DNA of 64,000 nucleotides, from NCBI RefSeq assembly GCF_004138325.1, contig NZ_SBLB01000004.1, positions 310,001-374,000 on the forward strand, in the 5' to 3' direction. Both the position numbers and the translations under genes were made by a program. A model generated the notes under the pieces. That model searched no databases and was not told the DNA's origin. It was given only the letters and a program-made list of their open reading frames with translations. Position 1 is the first letter of the stretch. The number at the start of each line of letters is the position of its first letter. This DNA is from Spirosoma sordidisoli. GTDB taxonomy: Bacteria; Bacteroidota; Bacteroidia; Cytophagales; Spirosomataceae. Positions 8,010-18,586 of the stretch are shown piece after piece.

Positions 8010-9362
8010 ATGCGCTCCGATTTGACCGATACGCTCCGGCTCAGTATACCGATTGTGATTGCCCAGCTGGGGGTGGTGCTGATGGGGGTTACCGATAATC
8101 TTTTTGTGGGGCGGCTGCTGGGGGCGGTACCGCTGGGCGCTGCCGGCCTGGCCAACTCGCTTTCGTTTCTGATGTCGAGCGTGGGCGTAGGCGGCCTGAC
8201 GGTGGTGGCCGCGCTGGTCTCGACGGCGCGAAGCCAGAACGACCCGGCCGCGGTAAACCGGCTGTTTCGGGCGGGCCTGCGGGTAGCGGTTCTGCTGAGC
8301 TTACTCCTGGGCGGCCTCTCGGCCCTGCTGGCCTACTTTTTCGACCTGTTCGGGCAAACGGCTGAAGTAACCGCGCTGGCCCAGACGTTCATGCTGATTC
8401 TGAGTGCATCGCTGCTTCCGCTACTGATTTTTGTGGCCGCCCGGCAACTGTGCGATGGGCTTCGGTACCCGCGCGTAGCTATGGCCATCACGCTGCTGGC
8501 ACTACTTCTAAACGCCGGGTTCAACTACCTGCTCATTACGGGCGCGGGGCCCTTTCCGGCTATGGGCCTGATGGGGTCAGCCACGGCTACCCTGCTGTCG
8601 AGGGTATTTATGGCGGTGGCGATGCTGCTTTATATCTACCGGTCGGGTAAGTTCCGGCCGTTCCTGGAGTCGGCCTATGCGGTACTGCCTACAACCAAAG
8701 AGGTATGGACTGTACTGCGGCTGGGCATTCCGGGGGGACTTACGTTCTTTTTTGAGGTAGCTACCTTCTCGCTGGCCGTGGTGATTGTCGGCTGGCTCGG
8801 CGAAGACCGGCTGGCCGCCCACCAGATTGCGATCAACATGGCCTCGGTGACCTACATGATGGCCACCGGCATCTCATCGGCGGCTGCCATCCGGGTTGGG
8901 GCTGCCGTGGGGCAACGCAGCAGCGCCGGGGTTCGGCGGGCGGGCGTAGCTGCGTTTCTGCTATCGATCGGCTTCATGAGTCTGGCCGCCCTGATCTTCC
9001 TGACGGCCAACGAATGGCTGGTGTCGTTATACATCCGCGACAATCCGGCGGTGTCGACCATAGCGGCTACGCTGGTCATCATGGCGGGCTTCTTTCAGCT
9101 GTCAGACGGTATTCAGGTTGTGGCCCTGGGCAGCCTGCGGGGTCTGTCAGACGTAAACGTACCGACGCTGATTACACTGTTTGCCTACTGGGTGGTGGCG
9201 CTGCCCATGAGTTACGTGCTGGCCTTTCCGTTCGGCCTCGATGCGGTCGGTGTCTGGATCGGTCTGCTGGCCGGGCTGACCCTGGCGGCCATTCTGCTCA
9301 CCTGGCGGTTCTTCCAGCGGGTACGTCGCCTACCGATGCTGACCGAATCGGCTCCGCGCTAG
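8010..9362 (+). CDS. MATE family efflux transporter
   Basis: A 450-residue inner-membrane antiporter with about 12 predicted helices in two homologous halves, coupling Na+ or H+ entry to export of drugs or metabolites. Family landmarks are the opening RLSIPIVIAQLGVVLMGVTDNLFVGRLLG and, in the second half, LGIPGGLTFFFEVATFS and the QIAINMASVTYM stretch (shown here in pieces across residues 8-36 and about 240-290). The frame is open 70 codons upstream, but that part overlaps the divergent DUF4290 gene and has no membrane character, so I use the ATG at 8010. Substrate cannot be told from sequence. Confidence 0.92.
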   Translation: MRSDLTDTLRLSIPIVIAQLGVVLMGVTDNLFVGRLLGAVPLGAAGLANSLSFLMSSVGVGGLTVVAALVSTARSQNDPAAVNRLFRAGLRVAVLLSLLLGGLSALLAYFFDLFGQTAEVTALAQTFMLILSASLLPLLIFVAARQLCDGLRYPRVAMAITLLALLLNAGFNYLLITGAGPFPAMGLMGSATATLLSRVFMAVAMLLYIYRSGKFRPFLESAYAVLPTTKEVWTVLRLGIPGGLTFFFEVATFSLAVVIVGWLGEDRLAAHQIAINMASVTYMMATGISSAAAIRVGAAVGQRSSAGVRRAGVAAFLLSIGFMSLAALIFLTANEWLVSLYIRDNPAVSTIAATLVIMAGFFQLSDGIQVVALGSLRGLSDVNVPTLITLFAYWVVALPMSYVLAFPFGLDAVGVWIGLLAGLTLAAILLTWRFFQRVRRLPMLTESAPR

Positions 9363-9364
9363 CG

Positions 9365-9604
9365 TTACCGCATCGTTTCCAGCAATTCGTCGCGCGTAGG
9401 ACGGTCGGCGGTGAGGTCGTAGGCAATTCCGTTCCGGTCGAGGTGATCGATGAAGTCGCGATACTGGTCTTTCTCGACTGAGAATACATACCAGTTGGCG
9501 TACGGTTCGTTGAAGAGTTCGACCTCGGTAAGCGAAGCCTGTCGTTGCAGGCCCTGGTATTGGGCAGTGTCGAGACTATCCTGTCTGATCAGAAAGTACC
9601 ACAT
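9365..9604 (-). CDS. Small hypothetical protein (79 aa)
   Basis: A 79-residue acidic, cytosolic-looking protein starting MWYFLIRQDSLDTAQ and rich in aromatic and charged residues (FSVEKDQYRDFIDHLDRN). It has no signal peptide or membrane segment, and I recognise no domain. It is convergent with the MATE gene, with stop codons 2 nt apart. Codon use looks like its neighbours, which argues that it is a real gene. Confidence 0.6.
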   Translation of the reverse strand: MWYFLIRQDSLDTAQYQGLQRQASLTEVELFNEPYANWYVFSVEKDQYRDFIDHLDRNGIAYDLTADRPTRDELLETMR

Positions 9605-9636
9605 AAGAAGCTGGATGGCTGGCGTAGAGTAGTAAC

Positions 9637-9670
9637 AAAAACCCCGCGCAACGGTTCGCTGCGCGGGGTT
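9637..9670 (-). terminator. Rho-independent terminator of the Prc-like gene
   Basis: A GC-rich perfect stem (ACCCCGCGCA paired with TGCGCGGGGT) with a short loop; read on the minus strand it ends in a T run. It lies 22 nt after the stop codon of the S41 protease gene. Confidence 0.85.
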
Positions 9671-9691
9671 GGTAGCCAGTATTGGCCCTGA

Positions 9692-11776
9692 TTATTTATT
9701 AACGGCCAGGATGTAATCGGCCAGTACCAGACCGGCTTCGTTCAGAAACAGGTCTTTCTTTTTCTTGGGCGCATTGGGCGATCCGGTTTCGTCGATCGGT
9801 GCCGTCACCTGCGATACTTTGCTGGCAGCGGCCCGCTTCCGCTCGGCTTCTTCCCGCTCTTTCCGGCGTTTGCTCTCGAGGAGCGATACAACCGTGTTCT
9901 CCTTGGCTTTCCGGAAGTCGGCCAGATCCTGCGCCAGTTGCTTCAGCTCGGGGTCCGACTTCAGCCGCTGATCGAACCGGGTCCGCAGCCGGGTCAGGAT
10001 CTTGTCATCGATCCCGCGCGATTGTTCGTAGCGGGTTGCGTTGATCTGATCCCAGGGCAGGGCGCTTGGCTGTGAGCTTTCGCCGTACTCTTCGGCCGAG
10101 AATGCCGAGGGGAGTTCAACATCCGGCGTAACGCCCCGATGCTGGGTGCTGCTGCCGTTGATACGGTAGAACTTCTGGATCGTCATTTTCACCTGACCCA
10201 CCTTCTCGGGCTCTTTGGGCAGCCACTGGTTCAGATCGATCAGCGTTTGTACCGTACCCTTACCAAACGTCTGGCCACCGACAATGATGCCCCGCTTATA
10301 ATCCTGAATAGCCGCGGCAAAAATTTCCGATGCCGACGCGCTGAACCGGTTTACCAGCACCGCCATCGGACCGTCGTAGAATACCGACCCGCCGTCTTTA
10401 TCCGAATACACTTCGGTTTCGCCGGTCGATTCTTTAACCTGAACAACCGGGCCTTTCGGAATAAAGAGACCCGTCAGGTCGATGGCTTCGGTCAGCGACC
10501 CACCGCCATTATCGCGCAGGTCGATGACGATACCGTCTACTTTCTCGCCTTTCAGCTCTTCAACGAACTTCTTCACGTCGCTGGTCGTGCTGCTGAACCC
10601 TTCTTCACGCCGACGGGCACCTTCAAAGTCGCGGTAGAACATCGGAATGTTGATCACACCGATCTTGAACGTACGGCCGTTGTCCGATACTTCGATGGTT
10701 TCTTTCTTGGCACGCTGCTCTTCCAGTTTGATTTTCTCACGAACCAGACGGATTTCTTTCGGCGGTGCACCGGCAATCGCATCGGGCGATACGACATGCA
10801 GCCGGACTACGGTTCCTTTGGGTCCTTTGATCAGTTTGACCACTTCGTCGACCTGCCAGTTCATGGTGTTGACCATCGGGCCATTATCGCCCTGGGCCAC
10901 CCCCGCAATCTTGTCGTTGGTTTTCAGCAGGTTGCTCTTAAATGCTGGTCCGCCGGGCAGTACGCTCGTGATTTTGATGTAATCGCCATCTTCCTGCAAC
11001 ATAGCCCCGATTCCTTCCAGCGACTGGCTCATTTCCTGATTGAACCGGTCAGCATTGCTGGGCGATAGGTAGTTGGTATGCGGGTCGAGTGCTTCGGCAA
11101 ACGAGTTCATGTACAGCTGAAATACCTCGGCGCTCTTGATCCGGTTGATCGCCCGGTCGAGGTTGTTGTAGCGCTGCGTCATGGTAGCCGTTACCGCACT
11201 GTCGCTCCGGTTGCCCAGCTTCAGCTCCAGAGCCTGGTTCTTCAGAATTTTACGCCACAGATCATTTTGCTCGTCGACCGATTTTGGCCAGGCCGCTTTT
11301 TCGCGGTCGGTGTTGAAGCTTTCGTCGGCGGTAAACGTGAACGGCTTCTTCAGCTGTTCTTTAATGAACGTACTGCGCTCCTGGTAGCGCTTCCGGAATA
11401 CATTGTACAGATCGTAGGCAGCCGTCAGGTCGCCATTGACGAGGGCGTCGTCGATCTGATACCGGTATTTCTCGAAAGCGGCCACGTCAGACGCCAGCAG
11501 GTACGTTTTATTATTATCGACCTCTTTCAGGTAGTTGTCCCATACAACCGACGACAGCGAATCGTTCAGCCGAACTTTCCGGTAGTGGTAGGTCGTCAGC
11601 AGTTTAGCCACCAGTGTCTCTACTTTCTCCTGCGACATCGACGGTTTCAGTTCGTCGATGGGGCCGGATGAGACGGTGCGCATGGATGCACTGCCCGGGG
11701 TAGACGCTCCCGAAGGCGAATCCGGCTGAAAGCTCAGCATCAGCACGGGTACAAGGGTTACCAGATATTTTTTCAT
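9692..11776 (-). CDS. Tail-specific protease, Prc/Tsp type (S41)
   Basis: A 694-residue exported serine protease that trims periplasmic proteins from their C-termini. The signal sequence (MKKYLVTLVPVLMLSF) is followed by a helical N-terminal domain (about 40-235), a PDZ domain (about 250-345), the S41 core (about 360-540) and a Lys/Arg-rich C-terminal DUF3340-like domain. The catalytic pair is visible: Ser481 in RFSASASEIF and Lys506 in TFGKGT, with the same 25-residue spacing as in E. coli Prc. In E. coli, Prc processes penicillin-binding protein 3 and controls a murein hydrolase; a similar envelope role is likely here. It is followed by its own terminator. Confidence 0.93.
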   Translation of the reverse strand: MKKYLVTLVPVLMLSFQPDSPSGASTPGSASMRTVSSGPIDELKPSMSQEKVETLVAKLLTTYHYRKVRLNDSLSSVVWDNYLKEVDNNKTYLLASDVAAFEKYRYQIDDALVNGDLTAAYDLYNVFRKRYQERSTFIKEQLKKPFTFTADESFNTDREKAAWPKSVDEQNDLWRKILKNQALELKLGNRSDSAVTATMTQRYNNLDRAINRIKSAEVFQLYMNSFAEALDPHTNYLSPSNADRFNQEMSQSLEGIGAMLQEDGDYIKITSVLPGGPAFKSNLLKTNDKIAGVAQGDNGPMVNTMNWQVDEVVKLIKGPKGTVVRLHVVSPDAIAGAPPKEIRLVREKIKLEEQRAKKETIEVSDNGRTFKIGVINIPMFYRDFEGARRREEGFSSTTSDVKKFVEELKGEKVDGIVIDLRDNGGGSLTEAIDLTGLFIPKGPVVQVKESTGETEVYSDKDGGSVFYDGPMAVLVNRFSASASEIFAAAIQDYKRGIIVGGQTFGKGTVQTLIDLNQWLPKEPEKVGQVKMTIQKFYRINGSSTQHRGVTPDVELPSAFSAEEYGESSQPSALPWDQINATRYEQSRGIDDKILTRLRTRFDQRLKSDPELKQLAQDLADFRKAKENTVVSLLESKRRKEREEAERKRAAASKVSQVTAPIDETGSPNAPKKKKDLFLNEAGLVLADYILAVNK

Positions 11777-11865
11777 CCGCTTTCGTTGATGAAAAGGTGA
11801 ACAGCTCAGCGGACGAATTATCTGGTCGTCGGTACGCCCTGTGGTCGGTTCACCTTTTCGCTCAT

Positions 11866-12633
11866 TTATTGTTTAACGATATCCAACAACTCGACGTCAA
11901 ACACCAGCGTTGATCCGGGTTTGATGTCAGGACCGGCGGCCCGATCCCCATAGGCCAGCTCAGACGGGATGTATAGTTTCCACTTCGAGCCAACCGGCAT
12001 TAGCTGCAACGCTTCTGTCCAGCCTTTGATTACTTCCGAAACGCCAAACTCGGCGGGCTGACCGCGCTCGACCGAACTGTCGAATACTTTACCGTCGAGC
12101 AGTTTACCGGTGTAGTGTACTTTAACCCGATCCGAGGCTGTTGGTTTGGCACCCGTGCCTTCTTTTTCGACTGAATATTGCAGTCCGCTGGCGGTCGTGG
12201 TCACACCAGCCTTCGCCTTGTTCTCAGCCAGAAACGCGTTTCCTATTTTCTTGTTCTCGGCCGACTCCTTCATGGCTTCGGCATTCTTGGCGGCAAACTG
12301 CTTCTGCTGGAAAGCATTCATCACAGCGCCAGCCTCGTCAATGGTCAACCGGGTTTTTTGTCCTTTTAGCGCGTCTTCCAGTCCCTGCGCCAGCAGCGCG
12401 TTATTCAGATCGGTCATGCCCTGCTGCTTTAGGCTCTGCGCCATGAACAGGCCTATGCTATAGCTGATTGAATCACGACTGGAGGTAATGGCACCGGCAG
12501 CAGCGGGCCGGGGCGGAGCGGCAGCCGGGCGGGCGGCCGGTTTGGGAGCAGGTTTTTTCGTTTGCGCGGAGGCCGAACCGGCCACAAAAACGGCCGATAC
12601 CATACCGGCCAACATCCATTGGTTGAACTTCAT
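11866..12633 (-). CDS. FKBP-type peptidyl-prolyl cis-trans isomerase
   Basis: A 255-residue exported folding helper of the Mip/FkpA class. MKFNQWMLAGMVSAVFVAGSASAQ is a clear signal peptide (shown here as evidence for the ATG at 12633), followed by a Pro/Ala/Lys-rich linker. Then come the FKBP_N dimerisation helices (DSISYSIGLFMAQSLKQQG to about residue 145) and the FKBP domain in the last ~110 residues, with VHYTGKLLDGKVFDSS, IKGWTEAL and IPSELAYGDR that form the active site. The upstream frame is open but has no coding character. A near-consensus promoter word (TACCTTTT, minus strand, about 12660) precedes it. Confidence 0.92.
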   Translation of the reverse strand: MKFNQWMLAGMVSAVFVAGSASAQTKKPAPKPAARPAAAPPRPAAAGAITSSRDSISYSIGLFMAQSLKQQGMTDLNNALLAQGLEDALKGQKTRLTIDEAGAVMNAFQQKQFAAKNAEAMKESAENKKIGNAFLAENKAKAGVTTTASGLQYSVEKEGTGAKPTASDRVKVHYTGKLLDGKVFDSSVERGQPAEFGVSEVIKGWTEALQLMPVGSKWKLYIPSELAYGDRAAGPDIKPGSTLVFDVELLDIVKQ

Positions 12634-12989
12634 GCGAACAAGTAACAGGGTGATTGTAACAAAAAGGTATTTATTGGTAAAACACGAACGGATAACGGAA
12701 AAGTTTGGCAATGATTGCTTTCCGGGAAATTTTAACCTCCTTTTCAGATCGATTTTGCGTTTGATAAAAGTAGCATTTTTCACGCCAGGCTGCAATCCCG
12801 GGCTCGTAAAAATACGCTGAATCGGGACGAACGGTTTTTCGCACGGCCCAGCGGCCTGGCCCAATCGACCGAACGTATCGGAAAAGTCTAATTTACAGGA
12901 AGCGAAAACGAGAATTAACACGTTTTTATGAAATTTTAGTCGTACCTTTGCGGCCGAAAAATCAATCGTTTTAACTCATCCCAATACAT
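12634..12989. other. Divergent promoter region between FKBP gene and atpA
   Basis: These 356 nt contain no credible gene. They hold the divergent control regions of the FKBP gene (minus strand) and atpA (plus strand). The atpA-proximal half is AT-rich and ends in the promoter word at 12943-12950. I see no ribosomal-leader or riboswitch-like structure. Confidence 0.6.
12943..12950 (+). promoter_or_regulatory. TAnnTTTG -7 promoter element of atpA
   Basis: TACCTTTG, an exact consensus match, lies 39 nt before the atpA start and is preceded by an AT-rich tract. It shows that atpA has its own promoter and does not depend on upstream atp genes. Confidence 0.65.
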
Positions 12990-14564
<1,575 letters not shown>

Positions 14565-14581
14565 TCTGGGTTTACGGTCTT

Positions 14582-14637
14582 CAGTTTTCGGTTTATGATT
14601 AACGGCCCGCTGGTCGGCCATCGTAAACCGAAAACTG
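14582..14637. repeat. Inverted repeat between atpA and atpG
   Basis: A perfect 14-bp inverted repeat (CAGTTTTCGGTTTA at 14582-14595 and its complement at 14624-14637) with a 28-nt loop. It has no T run, so it may stabilise mRNA ends or attenuate, not fully terminate, transcription between the two subunit genes. Confidence 0.6.
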
Positions 14638-14662
14638 TTCACTGAATACCGCTCACTGAACT

Positions 14663-15547
14663 ATGGCATCTCTAAAAGAAGTACGCAACCGGATAGCGTC
14701 GGTCAACTCGACCCAGCAGATTACCAAAGCCATGAAAATGGTGGCGGCTGCCAAGCTACGTCGGGCGCAGGACAATATTACGCAGTTGCGGCCTTACGCC
14801 CAGAAGCTGAGCCAGATGCTGGGCACGGTATCGGCCGGGGCCGAAACGGCGTCAGATAGCCCGTACAAGCAGGCACGTCCTGTTGAGCGGGTGCTGTTGA
14901 TTGTCGTTACCTCAGACCGCGGGCTGTGTGGCGCGTTTAACACCAACGCCGTAAAAGGCGCGTTGACGCTGCTCGATCAGAAGTATGCAGCCCAGGCTCG
15001 TTCGGGTAATGTAGAGATCATGGCGATCGGGAAGAAAGGCGCCGAAGCATTTCAGCGCCGGGGCTTCCGGGTCAACACGACGCACGTCAACACCTTTGGG
15101 TCGCTGAATTTCGGAACGGTGAAAATAGCCGCCGAAGAAGCCATGGACGGTTTTGCCGCCGGACGCTACGACGCCGTAGAGATTATCTACAACGAATTTA
15201 AAAACGCGGCTGTCCAGATCGTACGGGCCGAGCAGATGTTGCCCATCGTAGCAACGCCCCCGGCAGCCGGTGCGGCCGCTGCCATCAACTACACCTTTGA
15301 GCCATCGGAAGAGGAGATCGTTACCGAACTGATTCCCAAGACGCTCAAAACGCAGCTGTACAAAGCCGTTCTGGACTCCAACGCTTCAGAGCACGGGGCG
15401 CGGATGACGGCCATGGACAAGGCGACCGACAACGCCGGTGAGTTGTTGAAAGAGCTGAAGCTGGTTTACAACCGAACCCGCCAGGCCGCCATCACGACCG
15501 AAATTCTCGAAATCGTGGGTGGTGCCGAAGCGCTGGCCAATGCCTAA
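14663..15547 (+). CDS. atpG: F1Fo ATP synthase subunit gamma
   Basis: Subunit gamma, the rotating central stalk of F1, 294 residues. The conserved N-terminal helix RNRIASVNSTQQITKAMKMV, the TSDRGLCGAFN motif and the C-terminal helix ending in TEILEIVGGAEALANA are all present. It transmits rotation between the membrane c-ring and the alpha/beta hexamer. It is probably co-transcribed with atpA, with a hairpin between the two, and is followed 30 nt later by a strong terminator. Nothing is unusual apart from the separation of this pair from the rest of the atp genes. Confidence 0.97.
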   Translation: MASLKEVRNRIASVNSTQQITKAMKMVAAAKLRRAQDNITQLRPYAQKLSQMLGTVSAGAETASDSPYKQARPVERVLLIVVTSDRGLCGAFNTNAVKGALTLLDQKYAAQARSGNVEIMAIGKKGAEAFQRRGFRVNTTHVNTFGSLNFGTVKIAAEEAMDGFAAGRYDAVEIIYNEFKNAAVQIVRAEQMLPIVATPPAAGAAAAINYTFEPSEEEIVTELIPKTLKTQLYKAVLDSNASEHGARMTAMDKATDNAGELLKELKLVYNRTRQAAITTEILEIVGGAEALANA

Positions 15548-15570
15548 GCCACTTCCATTCCGGTTCCATA

Positions 15571-15609
15571 AAAAAAAGACCCTGCTGGTAAACGGCAGGG
15601 TCTTTTTTT
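15571..15609. terminator. Rho-independent terminator after atpG
   Basis: Eight GC-rich base pairs (GACCCTGC/GCAGGGTC) extended by seven A-T pairs, with a 9-nt loop and a T7 tail. Confidence 0.92.
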
Positions 15610-15943
15610 GGGTCCTGTATAAAGTAGACCGTTATTGAACATCGGCGGCAAACGAGACGTACTACCCGGCTTCTTTTCTGCAACGAAATGGCCGGCCGGC
15701 ACGTACCGTAATCGTGGATGTAACCGCGCCCGACGTCACCGGCTGTTCATTTATAACAGTAGCCGGCAGAACGCCTTGTTACCTGCTGATTATCAACATA
15801 TTGACGGACAATCAGGAACAAATAAAGCGCATCATTTCCGGAACCAATACCAGGGCCATTTAGTTATTTAGATGTCACATACGAACAACACAATCCAGTG
15901 CGTTTAGTAGTTGGTTTGACACCGCTTAACGATACAAAAACTC
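15610..15943. other. Intergenic region without a recognisable gene
   Basis: About 330 nt between the atpG terminator and the DUF4136 gene. Short open frames exist but lack coding character. I see no consensus promoter word and no strong repeat. Confidence 0.5.
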
Positions 15944-16519
15944 ATGAAACTCAAAGGCATAATCAGCAGTCTGTTCGTCGTCGGTACGCTGGCGTCCTGC
16001 GCCCCGGCCATTACGGTCAAGTACGATTACGACCCCAAAGTGAACGTTCGTCAGTTCACGACCTACCGCATCGAAGCCGACCGGCAGCGCAATGCCGACC
16101 CGATTGTGGGGAGCAACCTGAACCAGCGCCGGATTGCCGACGCGCTCGACCAGTCGCTCAAAGCTCGCGGTTACAAACCCGTCACCCAGGGCGAAGCCGA
16201 TCTGGTTGTCCGGTTCTTTACCGACGCCCGCGACCGGCAGCAAATTCAGTCGAACAACACCATGAGCCCCTGGGGCTGGGGTTGGGGCGGCTGGGGCATG
16301 CCAAACCAGGTTTACTCCCGGCAGTATGAAGAAAACCGGGTGGTGATCAACGTCATCGACGCCCGTACCAACGACATCGTATGGCAGGGATGGGCAACGG
16401 GTCAGCTTAACAACCGGAACAAAGAGCGCGACCGCGATCAGGCGTTCCGCGAGACGGTGACCAGCATCATGAAGAACTTCCCCGAGAGTGCCGGACAGGA
16501 CTACGGAGCGGCTCGCTAA
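15944..16519 (+). CDS. DUF4136 domain lipoprotein
   Basis: A 191-residue lipoprotein: leader MKLKGIISSLFVVGTLASC with a lipobox Cys at about residue 19. The mature part matches DUF4136 (opening VKYDYDPKVNVRQFTTYRI, ending in KNFPES), a family of outer-membrane or periplasmic lipoproteins without proven function. A Gly/Trp-rich loop (WGWGWGGWGMP) sits in the middle, as in several members. It stands alone between two terminators. Confidence 0.85.
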   Translation: MKLKGIISSLFVVGTLASCAPAITVKYDYDPKVNVRQFTTYRIEADRQRNADPIVGSNLNQRRIADALDQSLKARGYKPVTQGEADLVVRFFTDARDRQQIQSNNTMSPWGWGWGGWGMPNQVYSRQYEENRVVINVIDARTNDIVWQGWATGQLNNRNKERDRDQAFRETVTSIMKNFPESAGQDYGAAR

Positions 16520-16540
16520 CCAGGCATATACCCTCCATTG

Positions 16541-16577
16541 AAAAGTCTGCAACTTTAATAGGTTGCAGACTTTTTTT
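16541..16577 (+). terminator. Rho-independent terminator after the DUF4136 gene
   Basis: A perfect 13-bp stem (AAAAGTCTGCAAC with its complement), an 8-nt loop and a T7 tail. Confidence 0.9.
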
Positions 16578-16615
16578 GTGGTGACCTTTCATGAATTTTT
16601 GGTCATAAGGGTGTT

Positions 16616-16912
16616 ATGTCTGCCGTAAATCGAGGAGTTGTGTATTCGCTTTTGACAGTCGTGTTGGTGCTGCTGATGGGCATTGCGGGCCTGCTTGCGG
16701 TTGCTTACTACCGTCATCAGCGGCTGGCCGACGAGACGACCGATCTCAGACGTAACCTAACCCAGCAGCAGGGACAGATCAAAACCCTTCAGGAACGCCT
16801 GCAGGATTGCGATACCAATTCGTCAGAAGCCCCTGTCGACACCTCCTGGGGGTATGTACCCAAAGCAGATTCTCTGGATGTGCTTCGGCAGGTGTCATGG
16901 ACCATGCAGTGA
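16616..16912 (+). CDS. Small membrane-anchored coiled-coil protein
   Basis: A 98-residue hypothetical protein. One transmembrane helix (about residues 10-32, SLLTVVLVLLMGIAGLLAV) is followed by a predicted coiled coil (DLRRNLTQQQGQIKTLQERL) and a short acidic tail. The topology, with a short inside end and a periplasmic coil, resembles cell-division or envelope spacer proteins, but no family is recognised. The near-promoter word AATTTTTG lies about 15 nt upstream. Confidence 0.6.
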   Translation: MSAVNRGVVYSLLTVVLVLLMGIAGLLAVAYYRHQRLADETTDLRRNLTQQQGQIKTLQERLQDCDTNSSEAPVDTSWGYVPKADSLDVLRQVSWTMQ

Positions 16913-17011
16913 ACGTTCTCTCAATATAGATGCAGTAAATATCCTCTCAATATATTCATCCATGCCAGCTTATATGACACCATCCACACACTAATCTGGC
17001 AAGTACGTTAC

Positions 17012-17044
17012 GAAAAAGCCCCCTGACTCAGGAGGCTTTTTTTT
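17012..17044. terminator. Rho-independent terminator
   Basis: AAAAAGCC..GGCTTTTT stem with one internal mismatch and a T8 tail. It lies between the convergent coiled-coil gene (+) and the M23 peptidase gene (-) and may serve both strands. Confidence 0.8.
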
Positions 17045-17077
17045 GTATCCTAATGCAACGATTCTTCCGGCATTCGG

Positions 17078-18424
17078 TTACGGACCGGCCGGGCGCAACA
17101 GCCAGCCGGTTTGCCCGTTTGGTCGCCGTACGAGCTGAAACGAGCCCGTTGTGGCCAGTACCTCCAGCGGGGTGCCGGCAGCCAGCGTATCGATCGTAGC
17201 CGCCGACGCATCCGCCGTATCGAGCAGGTTACCCGGCGTAGTCAGGCGCAGGCTCCGCAGCGGCCGTCTGACGGGTTCGGTAGCCTTGCTGGTTACATAA
17301 CCCACCAGACCGTCGGGCAGCTCGACCCGTAGCCAGGCCTGCGTACCACCTACTATTACCGCCCCGGCCTCTCTGGCTACCTCACGCAGTACGGGCGAGT
17401 CGCTGGTGGGAGACAGACGCACCGTCGACCGGGCTACCGATACCCGAACTGAATCGCCCAGCCGGGCATCGTCGAGCAGGACCTGCCGGGCCGGACCCCG
17501 CCCCAGCCGGATAAACGGAAGCGGATCAGTGGCACCTTCGCTAAATCCGTAAATGCCAAAATGCAGGTGTGGGCCCGTAGTACGGGCGTCTCCCGTGTTC
17601 CCCACAAACCCGATTGTATCCCCTACCGACACGCGCTGCCCGTTGGTCACATGCCAGCGGTCGAGGTGGGCGTAGTAGAGCCGTATATTCCGTTCGTTGT
17701 CGGTCAGGAAAGCCACGTTTCCGCCCAGGCTATTGGTGCCAACGCCCGTAACCACACCATCGACGGCAGCCACGGCGGGAGTTCCGCGGGGGGCGAAGAT
17801 GTCGACCCCTTCGTGTCGCCGGCGACCGGCATCGCGCGACGCCCCGAAGAAACTGCTGATCTGTCGGCTGTCGCGGCCCTGTACCGGAAAACTCAAGGCC
17901 GGCTCGCGGGTAATCGATACCGTATAACGCCCGGTCCGGAGCAGTTCAGGCTGTATCCGAATCAGGTAAGTCTGGGTTTTACGAGGCTCCCAGGCCAGTA
18001 CGTTCGTATCGGCTTTGGAGCTGGCTACCAGACTGGTCCGATTGCGGGAATCGAGCGCGAATATGTCGATGAACACCTGCGTGTCGGAACGGCCCTGCGT
18101 TTCTACCCGCACCAGCATCCGATCGCCCCGCTGGACATCGATCCGGTACCCAACCGCAAATGCCCTGGAAGCCGAAAAGTAGCCGCTTTCCCGGTACGGC
18201 ACCGTAATCCGAAGCGAGTCGGTCAGGGCCCGTTCGCCAGCCGTTATCCAGTCGGTACCGAGGGCGGTTTTATCGAGTTTAGCCGTTTTGAGCGACTGTC
18301 CATACTGATCATGAAGCGAGGATGGCCGGAACAGACTGGCTGTAGGTCCTACGCCGGTACACGCCCCCAAACACCCCGCCAGCAGGGGGGCCAGCCAATA
18401 ACGAGATACAAGTTTATTTATCAT
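17078..18424 (-). CDS. M23 family (LytM) peptidase lipoprotein with C-terminal SH3 repeats
   Basis: A 448-residue predicted lipoprotein (MINKLVSRYWLAPLLAGCLG, then the lipobox LGAC). The N-terminal third is a beta-rich pre-domain; the peptidase domain is in the middle, with Zn-binding motifs RRRHEGVDIFAP (HxxxD) and GPHLHFGIYG (HxH). The C-terminal ~130 residues form two SH3-like segments (for example VRLSPTSDSPVLREVAREAG and GTPLEVLATTGSFQLVRRP). It should cut peptide cross-bridges of peptidoglycan in the periplasm. The ATG at 18424 is chosen for the signal; the frame runs 16 codons further upstream. Confidence 0.9.
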   Translation of the reverse strand: MINKLVSRYWLAPLLAGCLGACTGVGPTASLFRPSSLHDQYGQSLKTAKLDKTALGTDWITAGERALTDSLRITVPYRESGYFSASRAFAVGYRIDVQRGDRMLVRVETQGRSDTQVFIDIFALDSRNRTSLVASSKADTNVLAWEPRKTQTYLIRIQPELLRTGRYTVSITREPALSFPVQGRDSRQISSFFGASRDAGRRRHEGVDIFAPRGTPAVAAVDGVVTGVGTNSLGGNVAFLTDNERNIRLYYAHLDRWHVTNGQRVSVGDTIGFVGNTGDARTTGPHLHFGIYGFSEGATDPLPFIRLGRGPARQVLLDDARLGDSVRVSVARSTVRLSPTSDSPVLREVAREAGAVIVGGTQAWLRVELPDGLVGYVTSKATEPVRRPLRSLRLTTPGNLLDTADASAATIDTLAAGTPLEVLATTGSFQLVRRPNGQTGWLLRPAGP

Positions 18425-18586
18425 ACTATGCCTATAGTAGCAAACGAATTTTACACCGCCCGTATTTTCCACGGGTCCGGCAATGCGCCGGTACCGGTAA
18501 ATAGCTACCGGCTTCCTTACGGATTATAGGGTGAACAAAGAAAAATCAAGTATGTTGATAGGCATTATATGTAAACAGCATACGTT